A stretch of DNA of 64,000 bases from Sordariomycetes sp. S80-01Y (lineage: Eukaryota > Ascomycota > Sordariomycetes). Position numbers and translations under genes: made by a program. Numbering within the stretch: position 1 is the stretch's first letter; every line of letters starts with the position of its first letter. The DNA lies in contig JAXQJY010000019.1 of the NCBI GenBank assembly GCA_037042185.1, positions 581,598 through 645,597 on the forward strand. Direction: 5' to 3'. The notes beneath the pieces were generated by a model. That model made no database searches, was not told the DNA's origin, and saw nothing but the letters and a program-made list of their open reading frames with translations. Positions 22,165-34,235 of the stretch are shown in pieces.

Positions 22165-23335
22165 ATGACTGCTCCAAGTTTACTGCTAGCATGCGTCTTT
22201 CCTTATTCGGCTTTCAGCCATAGCATTGCCAAATCGCCCGGCAGCAATGCAGTCCAACGCCACTTCAGCCGAGCCGATTTATATAACAATTGGCCCACGT
22301 ATGATGAGCTGCCTCTAAATGCTAGCTACCCGACAAAAGCGGCATGGGGTGTTTGGGGCGCTGATGACGAGCTCGGTGCCCTCAATCACATCACCAACGA
22401 CACCATCGTCTCCGCGGCTGCTGAAATAGAGCTTGGCCTGGCCGTTCCACTGAACCTGGAACTGGACATGCCTGGTCCTCCGCCGAACCCCAATCGCAAA
22501 CCCCTTCAACATATCTTCCAGCCTGGCGATGGCTATACAGATGACGTGGTGGTCATGAACACGCAAGTCTCAACCCAGTTCGATGGCTTGCGACACTTTC
22601 CATACTCAGTCAATAACAGCATCGATACGTACCAATGGTACAACGATCTCATCGCCGACTACAACGACGTCATTGGAAGCTCACCTACCACGGTTCTGGG
22701 AGTGCAGGAGTCTGCGCAGAAGGGCATAGCTCTCCGCGGTGTGCTATTGGACTGGGCTGGCTGGAAGGACTCGAAGAACGAGACCTTTGATGCTTTCACC
22801 GCAACAGCAATATCGACCAAGGAGCTTGACGAAGTTGCGGGGTGGCAGGGCATGCCAGATGAGTGGGCAAAGCCCGGAGACATGCTCATCATCCGCACGG
22901 GCTGGAACAGGCAATACAAGATGCTCAACGAGACTGAGCGAGCTTTGCTACCGTTAGGCAACGGTAACTGCATTGGCATGGAAGCTAGCGACGAGTCTCT
23001 CCGCTGGCTGTGGGAGAAGAAGCTCAGCCTAGTTGGAGCCGACAACCCTGCTTTTGAGAGTGTATGTACTTGGATCTTGTCTCTGTCAGCCCATTTCTTG
23101 TTCGTAACTCTAACGAACACAGGTCCCTTTTAATCGCACAATTCTAGGCGAGGCACGTTCTCTTCATCAGATCTTCATCGGTGGGTGGGGACAGAGTATT
23201 GTCGAGTTCCTTGAACTAGAAGATCTTGCAGCTCATTTGCACCGACTCGACCGCTGGTCTTTCTTCATGACGATCCAGACGCTTAACATCGTGTCCGGCA
23301 TCGCCTCGCCACCCAACGCATTGGCAATTCTCTAG
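22165..23335 (+). CDS. secreted cyclase-family (PF04199-like) protein
   Basis: Exons 22165-23061 and 23123-23335 join in frame to 369 aa across a 61-bp intron (gtatgt...cacag). The ATG at 22165 was chosen because it begins a signal-peptide-like segment (MTAPSLLLACVFPYSAFS); the frame is open further upstream without a leader. The fold looks like the cyclase/kynurenine-formamidase-like family. The fungal metal-site variant STQFDGLRH is present in place of the bacterial HxGTHxDxxxH. WGVWGADDELGALNHI near the N-terminus and IIRTGW are also typical. Members act as hydrolases or amidases on small cyclic or acyl substrates; the substrate here is not predictable. Several N-glycosylation sequons agree with secretion. 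Confidence 0.85.
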
Positions 23336-26300
23336 ATATAAGCAAACGAAGCATAGTCTCTTTATACTATCTACGTAACTACAGTGTATATAGCAGTGAA
23401 CACACGCAGGGGAACGCCGTTAGTTGGCAGCGAGAGCGTTGAGAAGTAGAAGGCAGGAGAATTCATTGAGTATTCGATCTATAATACTAGATTTATTATT
23501 GCTAGGAATGAATAGCAACCCTATATAGCAAAATTCCCATCATGTACTCTGTCAGGACCTGGATTGTCGAAGAGAGTGAAGAGATGGGGGCTCGCTACTA
23601 GTAAGAACGGCAACCGCAAATAGGTAGCTAGGGAGCAACCGGTGACTATAGCAAATTCTAAAGGTTCTAAGTTACTGTACCCGAGTTCTTTGTTAAGCCT
23701 TTTGTATGTGTGGGCACGTGATCTCGATTAATGAGGAGCAGGGGCCTCGCTGCTGGGTCTCTGCAAGGTCTCTGACAGAAGCTCAAAGTCGACCGTGATA
23801 CTCCCAGCGTTCCCTAAGGCTCACGTTGAATCATACTGTTCTAGCTAGAGATACCTAGCAGATAGGTAATGTCCTCGGGGGATCACGACGTTAGACTATA
23901 GAAGGACCGTGAAACACTATAACAGGGGTTTATACAAACCAGTTACCGAATAAAGCGATATTTAGTATGTGAACTAATTAATATATAGTCTAATTACCAT
24001 TCCTGTATTAAAATACTGATAGATCACGGTAAAAGCTACGGTACAGTGGTAAGAGAAGTAAATTGAGTAACTTCCATTACTCTAGATATATAAGCATGGA
24101 TTGAGTGCCACTATCATCAGAGCTTTCCCTTAGCTATTGCGTAACAACGGGTCACGAGCAGCCTATCCTGCCCAAGTGCTGCGTTGTGAGCTGCTGAGCT
24201 AGGTCCAGCTGATCGATAAAGAACATATGATTAATCTAATGATTTCTAACCCTAACAAAGACAGAAATGAGATCATTAATCACGGGGCAAGTGGAAGGGA
24301 CCGAGACTACGGCGTCGTTGTGAAAGCTCCACGTGAAGGTCTACGCAACCCCCGTATGTAATTCGTAACCACACCAATCGTATGATCGCACTGTAGCCAT
24401 CCTTCGCCCCGAAACAAGTCGAGAGATCCGACACGTTATCTCGAACCTTGAGTTCTGTCGAAAGGTAAAGCTCGGCTTACTCGTCCCGCCGGTTCCACGT
24501 TCCAGCGGGTGGGGAAGACAGTGCAGCCAGTCTATCAAGGATTTGGGAGCGTAGTGGAAACAAACCCCTCTAGTTGTGCAAGAGAAGGATTTGATGTCAT
24601 GAAGTTCCTGATGACCTACCCCTAGCAGTGTTCCAGCAAATGAATTGCTTGGCGCGGATACAGACTTTTCTTCTCATCAACTAGATGATTGACCGCTCAG
24701 CGACAGCTTCGAGCATACAGGACGCGAAGGCTAGATGACCGTGACATCTAGTCTCTTCCCTACCTGATTCATTATTCAACCCATTGTCTGCCTTCAACCG
24801 TCCTTCAATTGAAGCGCTCGAACGACCTCCGGGACTTCGGACGTTCCGCCGTGACTCAAATGATATCAGCGACTACGGCAGCAATGCGAGGGAACTTGCA
24901 CCAAATTAGGCGCAGATGGTTATTCGGGCCGATTGAGGACGAAGCCTGCGCTAGTATGACTATCAGATACCCATGAATGACAGGTTAGGCAACGCCCGAA
25001 GGCCACGCCTAGAACTGTACTCTTGTCTCTTCGACTCTCCTGAAATAGATGGATAGCATTCTCTGATAGATCAGGATGGCCCTGATGGCACAAGGATCAA
25101 ATCTACCAACCGCATTCGTCCTCGGATCCTTGCTGTCCTGCGGAATATGCCGGTCAATGAGATCTTCAGTCAATATTCCGACATATAGATGCTTTCGTAA
25201 ACTGAGGCTGACAAGGTACCGTTCAGCTGGTCAAACATTCAAACAGTTCAGACTGAAACATGTGACGACATACGCATCCACACTTTAGGTGGCCTACAGG
25301 CGGCTGGCAGAGACGCAAATACACAAACATGGCGAGTTCCGAGAGAGCCGGGAGCCAGAAGTAGAGCCGATGATAATAATGCTCAAACTCGTGGAATTTT
25401 TGTACTGTACCAAATACGTTTCTTGAAGCCGAAGTAATGCGGTCTAATCACGAATGGGCCCTCTTTCTGAGGATCAGGTCCATTGTTGTCATGTACTAAA
25501 GTTCCAGCAGCTACAAGCCCCTCCCTGCGATAGCCGTCCGCGCTATCTGGACCAGCGAACTGAATGCCCTTTTACGTTGTCTCACCGACTCGAGCACTTA
25601 TTCCGCTAGCAATGCGGACGCATTAGGCATTTGTTATTCCCGGGACCCACGTGAGACAACAAGACGTGGAAACGTAGCAGCGATTTCAGGCGACGCAACG
25701 GAACCGCTGCCTTTTCCGAGCACATATGGAGCAACCATTAATCCCCTGCCCCCTGGTCGGTAATTGCCCCCCTACGGCATGGGGACGTAGTTGACATTTG
25801 GCCCTCAATTGCGTTCTAATGACGAGTTTACATCGGATCGACCGGCCGACATGCTTATTACCGCCAAGTTATTGGTGGCTGCCTGATGCATGGCGACCTT
25901 GGCGGGGGCAGGAAGCTAGTTCGCTGGTATTTGGAATATAAGAGTTTCCTGTTTTGCTAGTTTAGGGCCCTAAACCGCGCTTGTTGAGATCTTCATGTGG
26001 TTTCATCGCGGAGGTCTTTGCGCGGCGCGATGGTCGCGGTGACGACGCATCAGGAGTCGCCATGGCCGCAGCGACGGGGAAGCATGCAACGTTGGCTGCT
26101 GAGCGTGTTTCGCCTTGTTTCTTCGACTTGGCGTTTAAAAGGCAAGGCCTAGCTTTGCGCGGTGGATGCCGTGGGAAATGAGAAGAGCTATTTGTAGAAG
26201 TATGTAGTCTAGTCCCCGCCAAGTGCCAGGGATCTCACTGACTGGCCCCGTCGCGAAAATTCCCAGCGCTCAGGATTCCAACTAGGCGAAATCGGGGCAC

Positions 26301-27903
26301 AATGCCGAGTTTGTGGACGCACAGGCACATGGGCGTCGAGACGGATCGTCGACTCAACATTGGGAGATTGGGAGCATCAAGTTCAGGCAATTCGCCTCCC
26401 TGTCCGTGAGCTGATCTGGTGTTGGGTTTGGGAAATACGGCCGGCATTCGCCTGGACGGCGAAATTAACGGGGTAGACGACATTGGCGACTTCATTTGCC
26501 CAACTCGGCCACCGGAGTAAGTCCAACGGCCAGGCGAAGATCATGCTCCTTCGCAGGCTTCTGGCAGGACCAAAATAGCTCTGCGACAGGGTGTCGGTAT
26601 TACGGAGAACCCCAGGAGGACGGGGGACCGCGGTCTTGACATCCGCGGCCTGGCCCTCGATCTGATCCGACGGGCCAGATCGCAAAGCTGCCCCCTTCAA
26701 GCAACAGTTATCTCCGCGACGAGAGTCAATCCTAGATTCCGGCGCCATTTTCCCCATCCCACAGGAAGTAGGGCGAGTTAAAATGCTAGTGTCAGGTCAG
26801 ACCGTTCAAGCGCAACCCCCAGCTTTTCACCCGGACCGCGCGCGCACGCACGTTGGATGGATTTTAGCCGCGAGGCTATTTTAGGGCACGGCTGACCAAG
26901 CCTGTACCAAGACTAGCGCGCGCTTCTGCCACCTGAATCAAGCGTCAAGCGTCATGAGTTGGATGCGCGCGTCCTTGGTCTCGGCAGAATTACGCATCAC
27001 CTGCATATGACAGCAGGACCGTAACCCCTGAATTCGATGTAGAAGGTCCTCCTGCCATCCTCGGGAGCCAGATCCGAATGCTCGGTACGCCTCGGGACTC
27101 TGATCCACACGTCTCTCGGCCGGTTGTGGAGTTATAGAGCCGTGGTGGATGGCGGTGGGCTACCACTTGGCATTGCGAGGGGCCAGTCGTAGGTCTCGAG
27201 ACGTGGAAGGTTGAGGGAGCGCCCGGCAGTCGCTACGAAAATCCATGTGGACGGACGATGGGGGTCGCGACGATGATGGCATGGACGGCTTAATACCCTG
27301 CTCACCTGAAAAGCCGAGTCATTCGTCACCGCACCGCTGTGTGCCGGGCAGGCATCGAATCCAACGCCCTAAACCCCACGACCCGCTGAATCCTAGATCG
27401 GGAATGGTTTACAGCCCTACCAACTCCCGGAGCAGGAGTAAGGACCAGGCAGGATTCGCTGCACGGACCTAAGACAAGATGGCTAGCCAGTGGTAGTGTG
27501 CTTCGGCCGTGACGGATAGGACAGGCTGGTCGAGCATGATCGATTCCTGCAGTCAGGGTCCAAGGCAACGACCGGCGGGGGTTCATCGGCTGTCAATTTC
27601 ATCGGATTGGGCTGCTCGGACTAGCCCCTGCGCGTCCCACCGGCCGTTCCCTTGACTGGCCAGAACCGCAGCCTTCTTGTGCCTGGGAGCACGTTCTGCT
27701 GCAAGATCCTTCATATCTGGCAGTGAAGCAGGCTCGCCCAGCTATTACTTCTCGGGCCCGAACTCTCTGTGCAACTAGATTGTGGACTTCAGCAAACCAA
27801 GTGGAAGCGTTAAGCGACCCCAACTTACGAGAGAGCTTCCCCGATCGAATCCACGCCGCAGCCACGTTTGTACGGCACGTACGCTCGGCTCGTACCGAGC
27901 ATC
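23336..27903. other. 4.6-kb gene-poor region
   Basis: No gene is supported in this long stretch. The left half (to ~25.5 kb) is AT-moderate with many taga/ctag words and looks like old repeat DNA. The right half is GC-richer, with frames that lack coding character. A 16-bp perfect palindrome lies at 25960-25975. No RNA gene recognised. Confidence 0.5.
25960..25975. repeat. 16-bp perfect palindrome GTTTAGGGCCCTAAAC
   Basis: The sequence equals its own reverse complement over 16 bases. It sits at the left edge of a GC-rich segment within a gene-poor region. It may be a transposon end or a protein-binding site; nothing else nearby decides between these. Confidence 0.6.
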
Positions 27904-29677
27904 ATGGCTAGAAAGGGCAACAAAAAAGTCCGAACCGGTTGCCTCACCTGCAAGTACGGCTGACCCCTAACCCCAAGTCCGAGTGCACCACTCAAGGCCG
28001 CCCGGCGCCACGCTTCTCCATACAGAGTGCGAGATTCTTCGGAGTGCGATGTGCTGACGGGCAAACAGATCACGCAAGGTAAAGTGCGACGAGGCAAAGC
28101 CGCTCTGCAAGAGATGCACGAGCACAGGGCGCCGCTGTGACGGCTACGCCTCTCAGCCGCTGGCGGTTCGAGATAGCTCGCTCGGACTGCTCGTGCTGTC
28201 GCAGAAGCCCCAGCATGCGCTGAACACGGCGACGAGTCAAGATGAGGGGAGAGCGTTGCAATACTTCTGCACTGCTGCCGGTCCCATGCTGTCGGGCGCC
28301 AACGAGTCGGCATTCTGGACGGAGCTCGTGCTGCAGTTCGCACATCGCGAGCCAGCCGTACGGCATTCCGTCGTCGCGGTTAGTCTGCTGCACGAACAGA
28401 TGCACCAGAGCAACGAACTCGGGATCAAGATACCGCCGCCCAGTAACGAGTTCTTGCCGCTCAAGCACTACACGCTGGCAATCCGCGAGCTGAAGTCGAT
28501 GGACACGATCGAGAAGCAACCGGTGGTGCTTTTCGTTTGCATTCTATTCATCTGCATAGAGCTTCTGCAGTCGAACCGCGTCATTGCTCTGCAACATTGC
28601 AAGCACGGTCTGGCGATGCTGTCGCAGGTAGTTCACCGGAATCCCTGGACTCGAAGGCACCTTATTCCAATATTTAGGAGGCTGAGCATGTTGCTATACC
28701 TGTTCGGCGATGACTTTCCAGACTATTCGGCCCTGGACGAGTTCGCGCAACCGTTATGCGATAAATTCGAGTCATTTGGAGATGCGCAGAGCGAGCTGGA
28801 CGAGGCCTTCAGGAGAACATTACGGCTATCAAGACGAGGTGACACATATCGTGTAGGAGAATTGAGGGGTCAGCCAGTTTCAGAGGACCTGCTTATCGAG
28901 CAAGCAAACGTGAACATGATTCTGGACCGATGGCGCGACCTCTTCACCGCATACGATGACCGATATTTGGGTAGGAACAGTCCCGACCTGGCCCCCTTCG
29001 ACCTCCAGGCCGCATACGTCAGCGATGTGAAGAGGAAATTTCTTTGGTCGCGATACGACGTGTGCCGGTTATGGACAAACATGGCCTTCGCCAGGGACGA
29101 GATCAGCTACGACGACCACATGGACGAGTTTAAGCGCATGCTGCGGTACCTAAAGAGCCTCGACCTGATCCCGAATCAACGAGCAGAAGACCAACCGAGG
29201 CCGTTCCGATTCCACTTCGACATGGCCTTTCAGCCGACGCTGTTCTTCCTCGTCACCAAATGTCGCGACTTCTGGGTGAGGATGCAGGCCCTGCGGTTGA
29301 TAAAGTGCCTCGGTGTGCCCCTAGAGAACCTGTGGAAGGCCGTCACAACATACCACCTCTGCCGAAGGATCATCGAACTCGAGCACGGCATCACCCTGAG
29401 CAGCGGCGGGAAGCCCCTCACACCGGTACCGACGGAGCTGCCGCCAGACTCGATGAGGGTGCGGGACGCCTGGACACATACGAGTCTTGCGCAAGGGATA
29501 AGGGACGGCAGGGTTGTTCTTGGCCGATCCATGAGCTTTTTAATGCCGACAGTGGATGGTGGATTCCAAACACTTACCGAATTCTTGGCTGACGAGACGG
29601 AAACGGGCGACGAGGAGATGGATGTAAGCGACGAGTTCCGAAGCTTGGACATCAGCCCACGGCCCATAGAGCAGTGA
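27904..29677 (+). CDS. Zn2Cys6 fungal transcription factor
   Basis: A short first exon (27904-27953) and a long second exon (28069-29677) join across a 115-bp intron to 552 aa. The intron splits the zinc cluster: exon 1 gives RTGCLTCK and exon 2 continues SRKVKCDEAKPLCKRC. The full motif is C-x2-C-x6-C-x5-C-x2-C-x6-C near residues 13-40, the standard binuclear zinc cluster. The rest is the helical effector region typical of C6 regulators, without a linker coiled coil that I can see, and it ends in an acidic tail (ETGDEEMDVSDE). It is expected to be nuclear and to bind CGG-type sites. Its targets are unknown; no obvious cluster adjoins, although a long gene-poor stretch lies upstream. Confidence 0.92.
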
Positions 29678-30033
29678 TCCCAACTGTTAGGGATCAGTGC
29701 TTAGATGTACGATGTATGATAATGATACCAATCAATGACAATGCCACGTCTCAGAGCTCCGTGTCGTTGTGAAACAAGCCACGACTATGCACGGTCCATG
29801 CCGTGCCTATAGTGGTCTCGCAGAGAAAGATTGTATTGAATGATGCCCCATGGACGAAGCAACTCAACTTGTTTCAACAGTCTTCTTCTTTATGAAGACT
29901 TACAGAGTCCGAACAAGGAAGGACGTCGCTTCGCGTTGGTGTTTTAGGGTGTCTAGCTTGATTGGTCACCTCGTACAATCCCGATGCAGCTGAGCCTCAG
30001 GCTACCCGGAACACACCGAGATATGTGGCCGTC
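29678..30033. other. intergenic
   Basis: A short region between the Zn2Cys6 regulator and the alpha/beta hydrolase, both rightward. It holds the 3' UTR of the first and the promoter of the second. Nothing else seen. Confidence 0.4.
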
Positions 30034-31128
30034 ATGTCCTTTGACTCAGTGTCATCTGTCTTTGCCTTTTCATCTCACCAGCGGCATGATATCTTGACGA
30101 GCATGTTCACTTGCAACTTTCCATGTCGGGTATTGCGCCAGTGGCGGTCAATCGGCCGTACGAAATCGGATCAACAAGTCACCACACGGCGTTACAGCAT
30201 CACGCCAGCACCAAAGGATAGCCAGATCTTGAAGCTGCCAGACGGGCGCACAATGGGGTTCTCTGAGTTTGGGGCGCGTGACGGTTCCCCGCTGTTTTAC
30301 TTCCACGGATACCCTTCATCGAGGCTAGAAGGCGTGGGCATGGACAGAGTCGCCCGCAAACGAAACGTGCGCGTCTTCACCCTCGAGCGACCAGGGTTTG
30401 GCATTTCAACGCCTCAACCAGGACGTCGCGTCATCGACTATGTGAAAGACGTCAAGGAATTCACTCATCATATGGGGTTCAAACGCGTTGCGATCATGGG
30501 GGGATCTGGAGGTGGACCCTACGCCTTGGCTTGCTCGTATGCGCTTCCACAGGAGATGATATCCGCGGTTGGGCTGTTCGCGAGTGGAGGACCATACGAT
30601 AAAAGCTGGGAGGGAATCCCGATGAGATCAAGATTGGGACGACTTGCGGCAATCTATGCGCCTGGGGCTTTAGGGATTGCAGGGAGCGCTATTGTCGGCA
30701 CGTCAAAATGGGCGCTTCGAGGCCCGTTCTCGAAGTGGTTTGATGCCTTGCTGGAAAAAGAACGACATGCCAGTGGACATCCCCCAACTATGACCGTAGA
30801 GAAAGCGAGGGAAAATTCAATTCGGACCATGTTCGAGGGGTTTGCCCAAGGACCAGACGCCTTCGTCGAGGAAGCATTGACCCTGTCAGCGCGGCCGTGG
30901 GGGTTTGAGCTTGAAGACGTGGAATTCCCAGTTCAGATATGGCATGGCGAGAAGGACGCAAACGCACCGATAGTCTGGATCCGAAATATGGCGCGGCGGA
31001 TTCCGAACAGTCGGCTGACGACGTATCCCGGAGAATCGCATTACACGATGGTGAAGCATCTGGAGAGCATCCTCGCTGAGTTGGTGCCGGAGAGCACAAT
31101 GGCGGGGAACGAGGCGAAGGGGGATTGA
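30034..31128 (+). CDS. alpha/beta hydrolase, possibly mitochondrial
   Basis: A single exon of 364 aa from ATG 30034, or 341 aa from the in-frame ATG at 30103. The alpha/beta hydrolase fold is clear: FYFHGYPSSR (HG oxyanion motif), the nucleophile elbow GGSGGGPYAL, a late Asp in WHGEKDANAP and a His in GESHYTMV. The N-terminus from the second Met (MFTCNFPCRVLRQWRSIGR, then TTRRYS) is rich in Arg, Ser and hydrophobic residues and poor in acidic ones, like a mitochondrial presequence. This makes 30103 a credible true start. It hydrolyses an ester, epoxide or similar bond; the substrate is unknown. Confidence 0.85.
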   Translation: MSFDSVSSVFAFSSHQRHDILTSMFTCNFPCRVLRQWRSIGRTKSDQQVTTRRYSITPAPKDSQILKLPDGRTMGFSEFGARDGSPLFYFHGYPSSRLEGVGMDRVARKRNVRVFTLERPGFGISTPQPGRRVIDYVKDVKEFTHHMGFKRVAIMGGSGGGPYALACSYALPQEMISAVGLFASGGPYDKSWEGIPMRSRLGRLAAIYAPGALGIAGSAIVGTSKWALRGPFSKWFDALLEKERHASGHPPTMTVEKARENSIRTMFEGFAQGPDAFVEEALTLSARPWGFELEDVEFPVQIWHGEKDANAPIVWIRNMARRIPNSRLTTYPGESHYTMVKHLESILAELVPESTMAGNEAKGD

Positions 31129-31362
31129 AGGGGAGAACCGGGATGTAAGAGAGAAGGCCCAAATAACTAAGTCAATGCCAATGAGGTATTGCAGCACTGC
31201 GAAAATAGGAGATGCTCTATTCAATTTTAGACGGTGACGGTTAATGACCGACCAGCACTGCGGGATTTCTCCTGGCGCCCGGCAGAGTCGCTACTATATA
31301 TTGTGTATTAAATCTTGGGCTTTCACGTGATCCTCACACTACAATGGCCACAGGCCATCTCA

Positions 31363-31434
31363 TCTTCCGTAGTATAGTGGTCAGTATGCGAGCTTGTCAC
31401 GCTCGAGACCCGGGTTCAATTCCCGGCGGGAGAG
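31363..31434 (+). tRNA. tRNA-Asp (GTC anticodon)
   Basis: The 7-bp acceptor stem TCTTCCG pairs with CGGGAGA at 31427-31433 (one T-G pair). The D-arm has TAGTATAGTGG, the anticodon arm is CGAGC-TTGTCAC-GCTCG with GTC as the anticodon, and the T-arm is CCGGG-TTCAATT-CCCGG. There is no intron. It closely follows the eukaryotic tRNA-Asp pattern. A pol III terminator follows. Confidence 0.95.
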
Positions 31435-31458
31435 ATCCGCCAGCAGTTCTACTGTTTC

Positions 31459-31465
31459 TTTTTTT
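31459..31465 (+). terminator. RNA polymerase III T-run terminator
   Basis: Seven consecutive T lie 25 bases after the tRNA-Asp 3' end, as expected for pol III termination. Confidence 0.8.
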
Positions 31466-32373
31466 GCCTTTGGTCCTTTTTTAATATTGCTTATCTTGTT
31501 CAACTTGCGCTGGATTTGATGTAAATTGAGTGTATTTGACAATCGTCTTCTTACGATCTTGTTAGCTCCGTTGCAGCGCGATCGCGTTGACTGGAGAGGC
31601 TTTGGGAGTGGATTCCCAGATGAGGCCAATCATTCACCCTCTTCTCCAAATGTGTTGCATGATCGCTACTCGCTTTCCCACCACCAGTGAGAATCGATTC
31701 AAATGTGATTGGTAGCTACCGGATGAAGATCGTCGGGCCCGGTAATGCTCGAGGCTGATGGACGGGTCCTCGGGAACCCGGGGACTCGGGATGAGAGATG
31801 CATCGTCTGAGTTCCACATGCGCAGTTGGGATGCATGAGCACCGAGAGATGCTTACCTGTGCTTACAGACCTGCTTTTTCCAGATCTACGTTTGTCTTGT
31901 GGACAGAGACAGAGAGAAGCTGCGTGTCGACATCTCGTCATAATGGGGTGACAACCTCTCGTTGGTTCACAAGACCAGCGAAGTAAAACGTCCCCGCATG
32001 TGTTTACATCTACTATTTATCTGATTAGCACCCCGAAATGAGCAGTCTTAGCACCTCACATACCCTCTCTTGGACGTATGAGATCTTGAATCCGCTTTCT
32101 GCATTGAAGACGCTGATACATGAGAAAAACGAAGCAGGAGCAGATCTTACTCACCGTTTTCTGCGATGAGTCGCCGAGTAGGCTATTGCCTGCTCGTACT
32201 ACCTGATGATGAAACAAAGTTTGTCGATCAAATGGCGTTGTGGTCTGCAGCATAAATAGACCGATCGCCCTCTTCACTCCTATAGCACCATCAGCTCATG
32301 CCTCCGTCAAGACCAGCTACAAACCAACACACATCAACACCTGAATCAAGACTATTCAAGTGAACTTTGAACG
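31466..32373. other. intergenic between tRNA-Asp and cupin gene
   Basis: No gene supported. The right part is the cupin promoter, with a TATA-like box noted at 32252. Confidence 0.45.
32252..32259 (+). promoter_or_regulatory. TATA-like box of cupin gene
   Basis: ATAAATAG is 115 bases upstream of the ATG at 32374. Confidence 0.4.
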
Positions 32374-32894
32374 ATGTCTGCCGACTGCTGCCGCCACGTT
32401 GAGGGCGTGAAAGACGCCCAGGTCTCCGACCAGGACCCCAAGTTTGATCGCAGGTGAGACTCGCAATCCCCAGAGCCTGGGACGCCAACACTCAAAATCG
32501 CAGCCGCCCCTTGTCCCGTATCGAGTTCGGGTACCATTTCCCTCTCGTAAACTGCCCCGGCATGTCCATCGTCGCCATGCGCGTGATCTTCCCTCCGAAC
32601 GCCGCGACGCCGCCCCATCGACACGGCGGTGCCTCAGTCACCGGCTATCTTATTCGCGGCTCCTTGCTCAACAAGATGAATGACCAAACAATTAAGCACG
32701 TCGAGGCTGGCCAGAGCTGGTACGAGGCCCCGGACTGCTACCATAGGCTGAGCGAGAACGCGAGTAAGACGGAAGAGGCGGAGCTGGTCGCTACGATGAT
32801 TGTTGAGACCAAGGTCATCGAGGAAGAGGGCATGGGAGCGTTAGTCGTCATAGACGAGGAGTACAGGGATCTCTATCCCAAGCCAGCCTCTTAG
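32374..32894 (+). CDS. small single-domain cupin
   Basis: Exons 32374-32453 and 32504-32894 join in frame to 156 aa across a 50-bp intron (gtgaga...cgcag). The frame holds one cupin_2 beta-barrel. Motif 1 is PPHRHGGASVTGYLIRGS, with two metal-type His and the trailing Gly. Motif 2 is GQSWYEAPDCYHRLSENAS, with a Pro-x-x-x-His metal residue. The leader is short, Cys/His-containing and not a signal peptide, so the protein is probably cytosolic. Single cupins of this type include small-molecule isomerases, dioxygenases and binding proteins; the reaction cannot be assigned here. Confidence 0.88.
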
Positions 32895-33373
32895 TATTAC
32901 GGAGGGAGTTGTTTTAGCGAGCCATCACAATCGAACGAAGACCGGTGGTCCCAGAAGCACTACGGACTCTGTGCAACCTGGTGACGTCGAGAATTCCCAA
33001 GCCTGTGATGATTCCCCGATGCCCGATGCAGGTTCCCCGCGATTTACCACGAGCTCGGCTGGCACTTGTCCGTTATTTCCTTGAGGGGATGCTCCAAAGA
33101 CGGGAAGAGCTTCGATGTGGCAGTGATCGACCGCACTGATGTGACGGCGGAGTTGCTCGTATTAGTCGCGCCCCAATCACGTTGCGTCCGGGCAAGCTCT
33201 TGACATCCATGAAACGGTATGAAACGGGGGAAGCCTCGGTGTTGAAAGAACATGTGTACCGAATGTGCCTAGTCCAAGACGTATAAAGACGCCGTGCATT
33301 GAAGGCGAACAGATCGTTGAAGTGTGGATAATCACTAAAGAAACTCACGGACCTCTGGTATATCCTATTCAAA
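32895..33373. other. intergenic, GH16 promoter
   Basis: Between the cupin and GH16 genes, both rightward. A TATA box is noted at 33282. No other element seen. Confidence 0.4.
33282..33288 (+). promoter_or_regulatory. TATA box of GH16 gene
   Basis: TATAAAG lies 92 bases upstream of the ATG at 33374, a canonical sequence at a typical distance. Confidence 0.55.
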
Positions 33374-34235
33374 ATGATTCAAGCCCAAGCCGCGGTTGCA
33401 CTGTTCGCAGCATCTGCTGCCGCCCAAACAACCGTCATCCCTTCCGACTCATTCTCCTCCTTCGACACCTACTGGAACTACCTCTATCCTTGGGGCAGCG
33501 ACCACAACGGCGGCGCCCGCATGTCCGAGAGCCACGTCTCGACCTCCGAAGGCCACCTAGTCCTCACTTCCGAGCCGGTCACCGGTGAGCCCCCGGCCGA
33601 GCACGGCGGCAACCAGATCCCCATCAACTACCTCTCCGGCGCCGTCCACGCCAAGCAGACCTTTGCCGTGGCCGCGGGCGGTGGCTACGATTTCAGCGCC
33701 GAGTTCATCGCCCCCGTTGCGACGGGGACGTGGCCCGCGTTCTGGGTCACGGCCACGGAAGGCTGGCCGCCCGAGATCGACATTGCGGAGTGGAAGGGTA
33801 GTGGTGACATCTCCTTCAACACCTTCAACACCTCAAGTGAAGTCACCGCTCTGGATGTGGCGTACCCGAACCCAGGCGACTGGCACTCTGTCTTGGCAGA
33901 GGTCAGGGATGTGAACGGGGTGGATGTCAGCGTTGACTTTTACCTGGACGGGGAGTGGATTGCGCAGCAGTCTGGCGCTAATTATGTTGATGCTGGCCTC
34001 TGGTTGTTAGTCTTTACAATCTTTGCCATTCTTGAATTGCGCTAACCCATGCATTAGCATCATCAACTACCAAATGGAAGGCTCTTCAGGCTCGCCGGGG
34101 CCGTCTGAGAGTAAGTCGACCTGCTTTCCGGAGATGAACGCATTTCCTTCAGAATACGATAACTAACCATATGCTCTCCATCCAGCGACGACGTTTTCCA
34201 TCCGCAACACGGTCGTTGTCGACTACAACCCCTAA
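33374..34235 (+). CDS. secreted GH16 family glycoside hydrolase
   Basis: Exons 33374-34005, 34058-34110 and 34186-34235 join in frame to 244 aa; introns are 52 and 75 bp. The signal peptide is about residues 1-18 (ending ..ASAAAQ). The catalytic ExDxxE motif is EIDIAE, giving E134 (nucleophile), D136 and E139 (acid/base). Surrounding Trp and Gly residues (GTWPAFWVTATEGWPPE) fit the concanavalin-like jelly roll of the family. It ends in RNTVVVDYNP right after the fold, without a GPI tail or CBM. GH16 members cut beta-1,3/1,4-glucans, galactans or agar-like polymers. At ~225 mature residues it is a compact one-domain enzyme that may act on host or fungal wall glucan. Confidence 0.9.

Noticed and set aside
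25962-26757. minus-strand frames in the gene-poor gap as genes or a transposase
   Set aside because: They are basic and Ser/Arg-rich, lack a known motif, and no splice model gave a longer coherent protein.
29962-30033. upstream extension of the alpha/beta hydrolase
   Set aside because: The frame begins with TTG rather than ATG, and the added residues look like untranslated leader.
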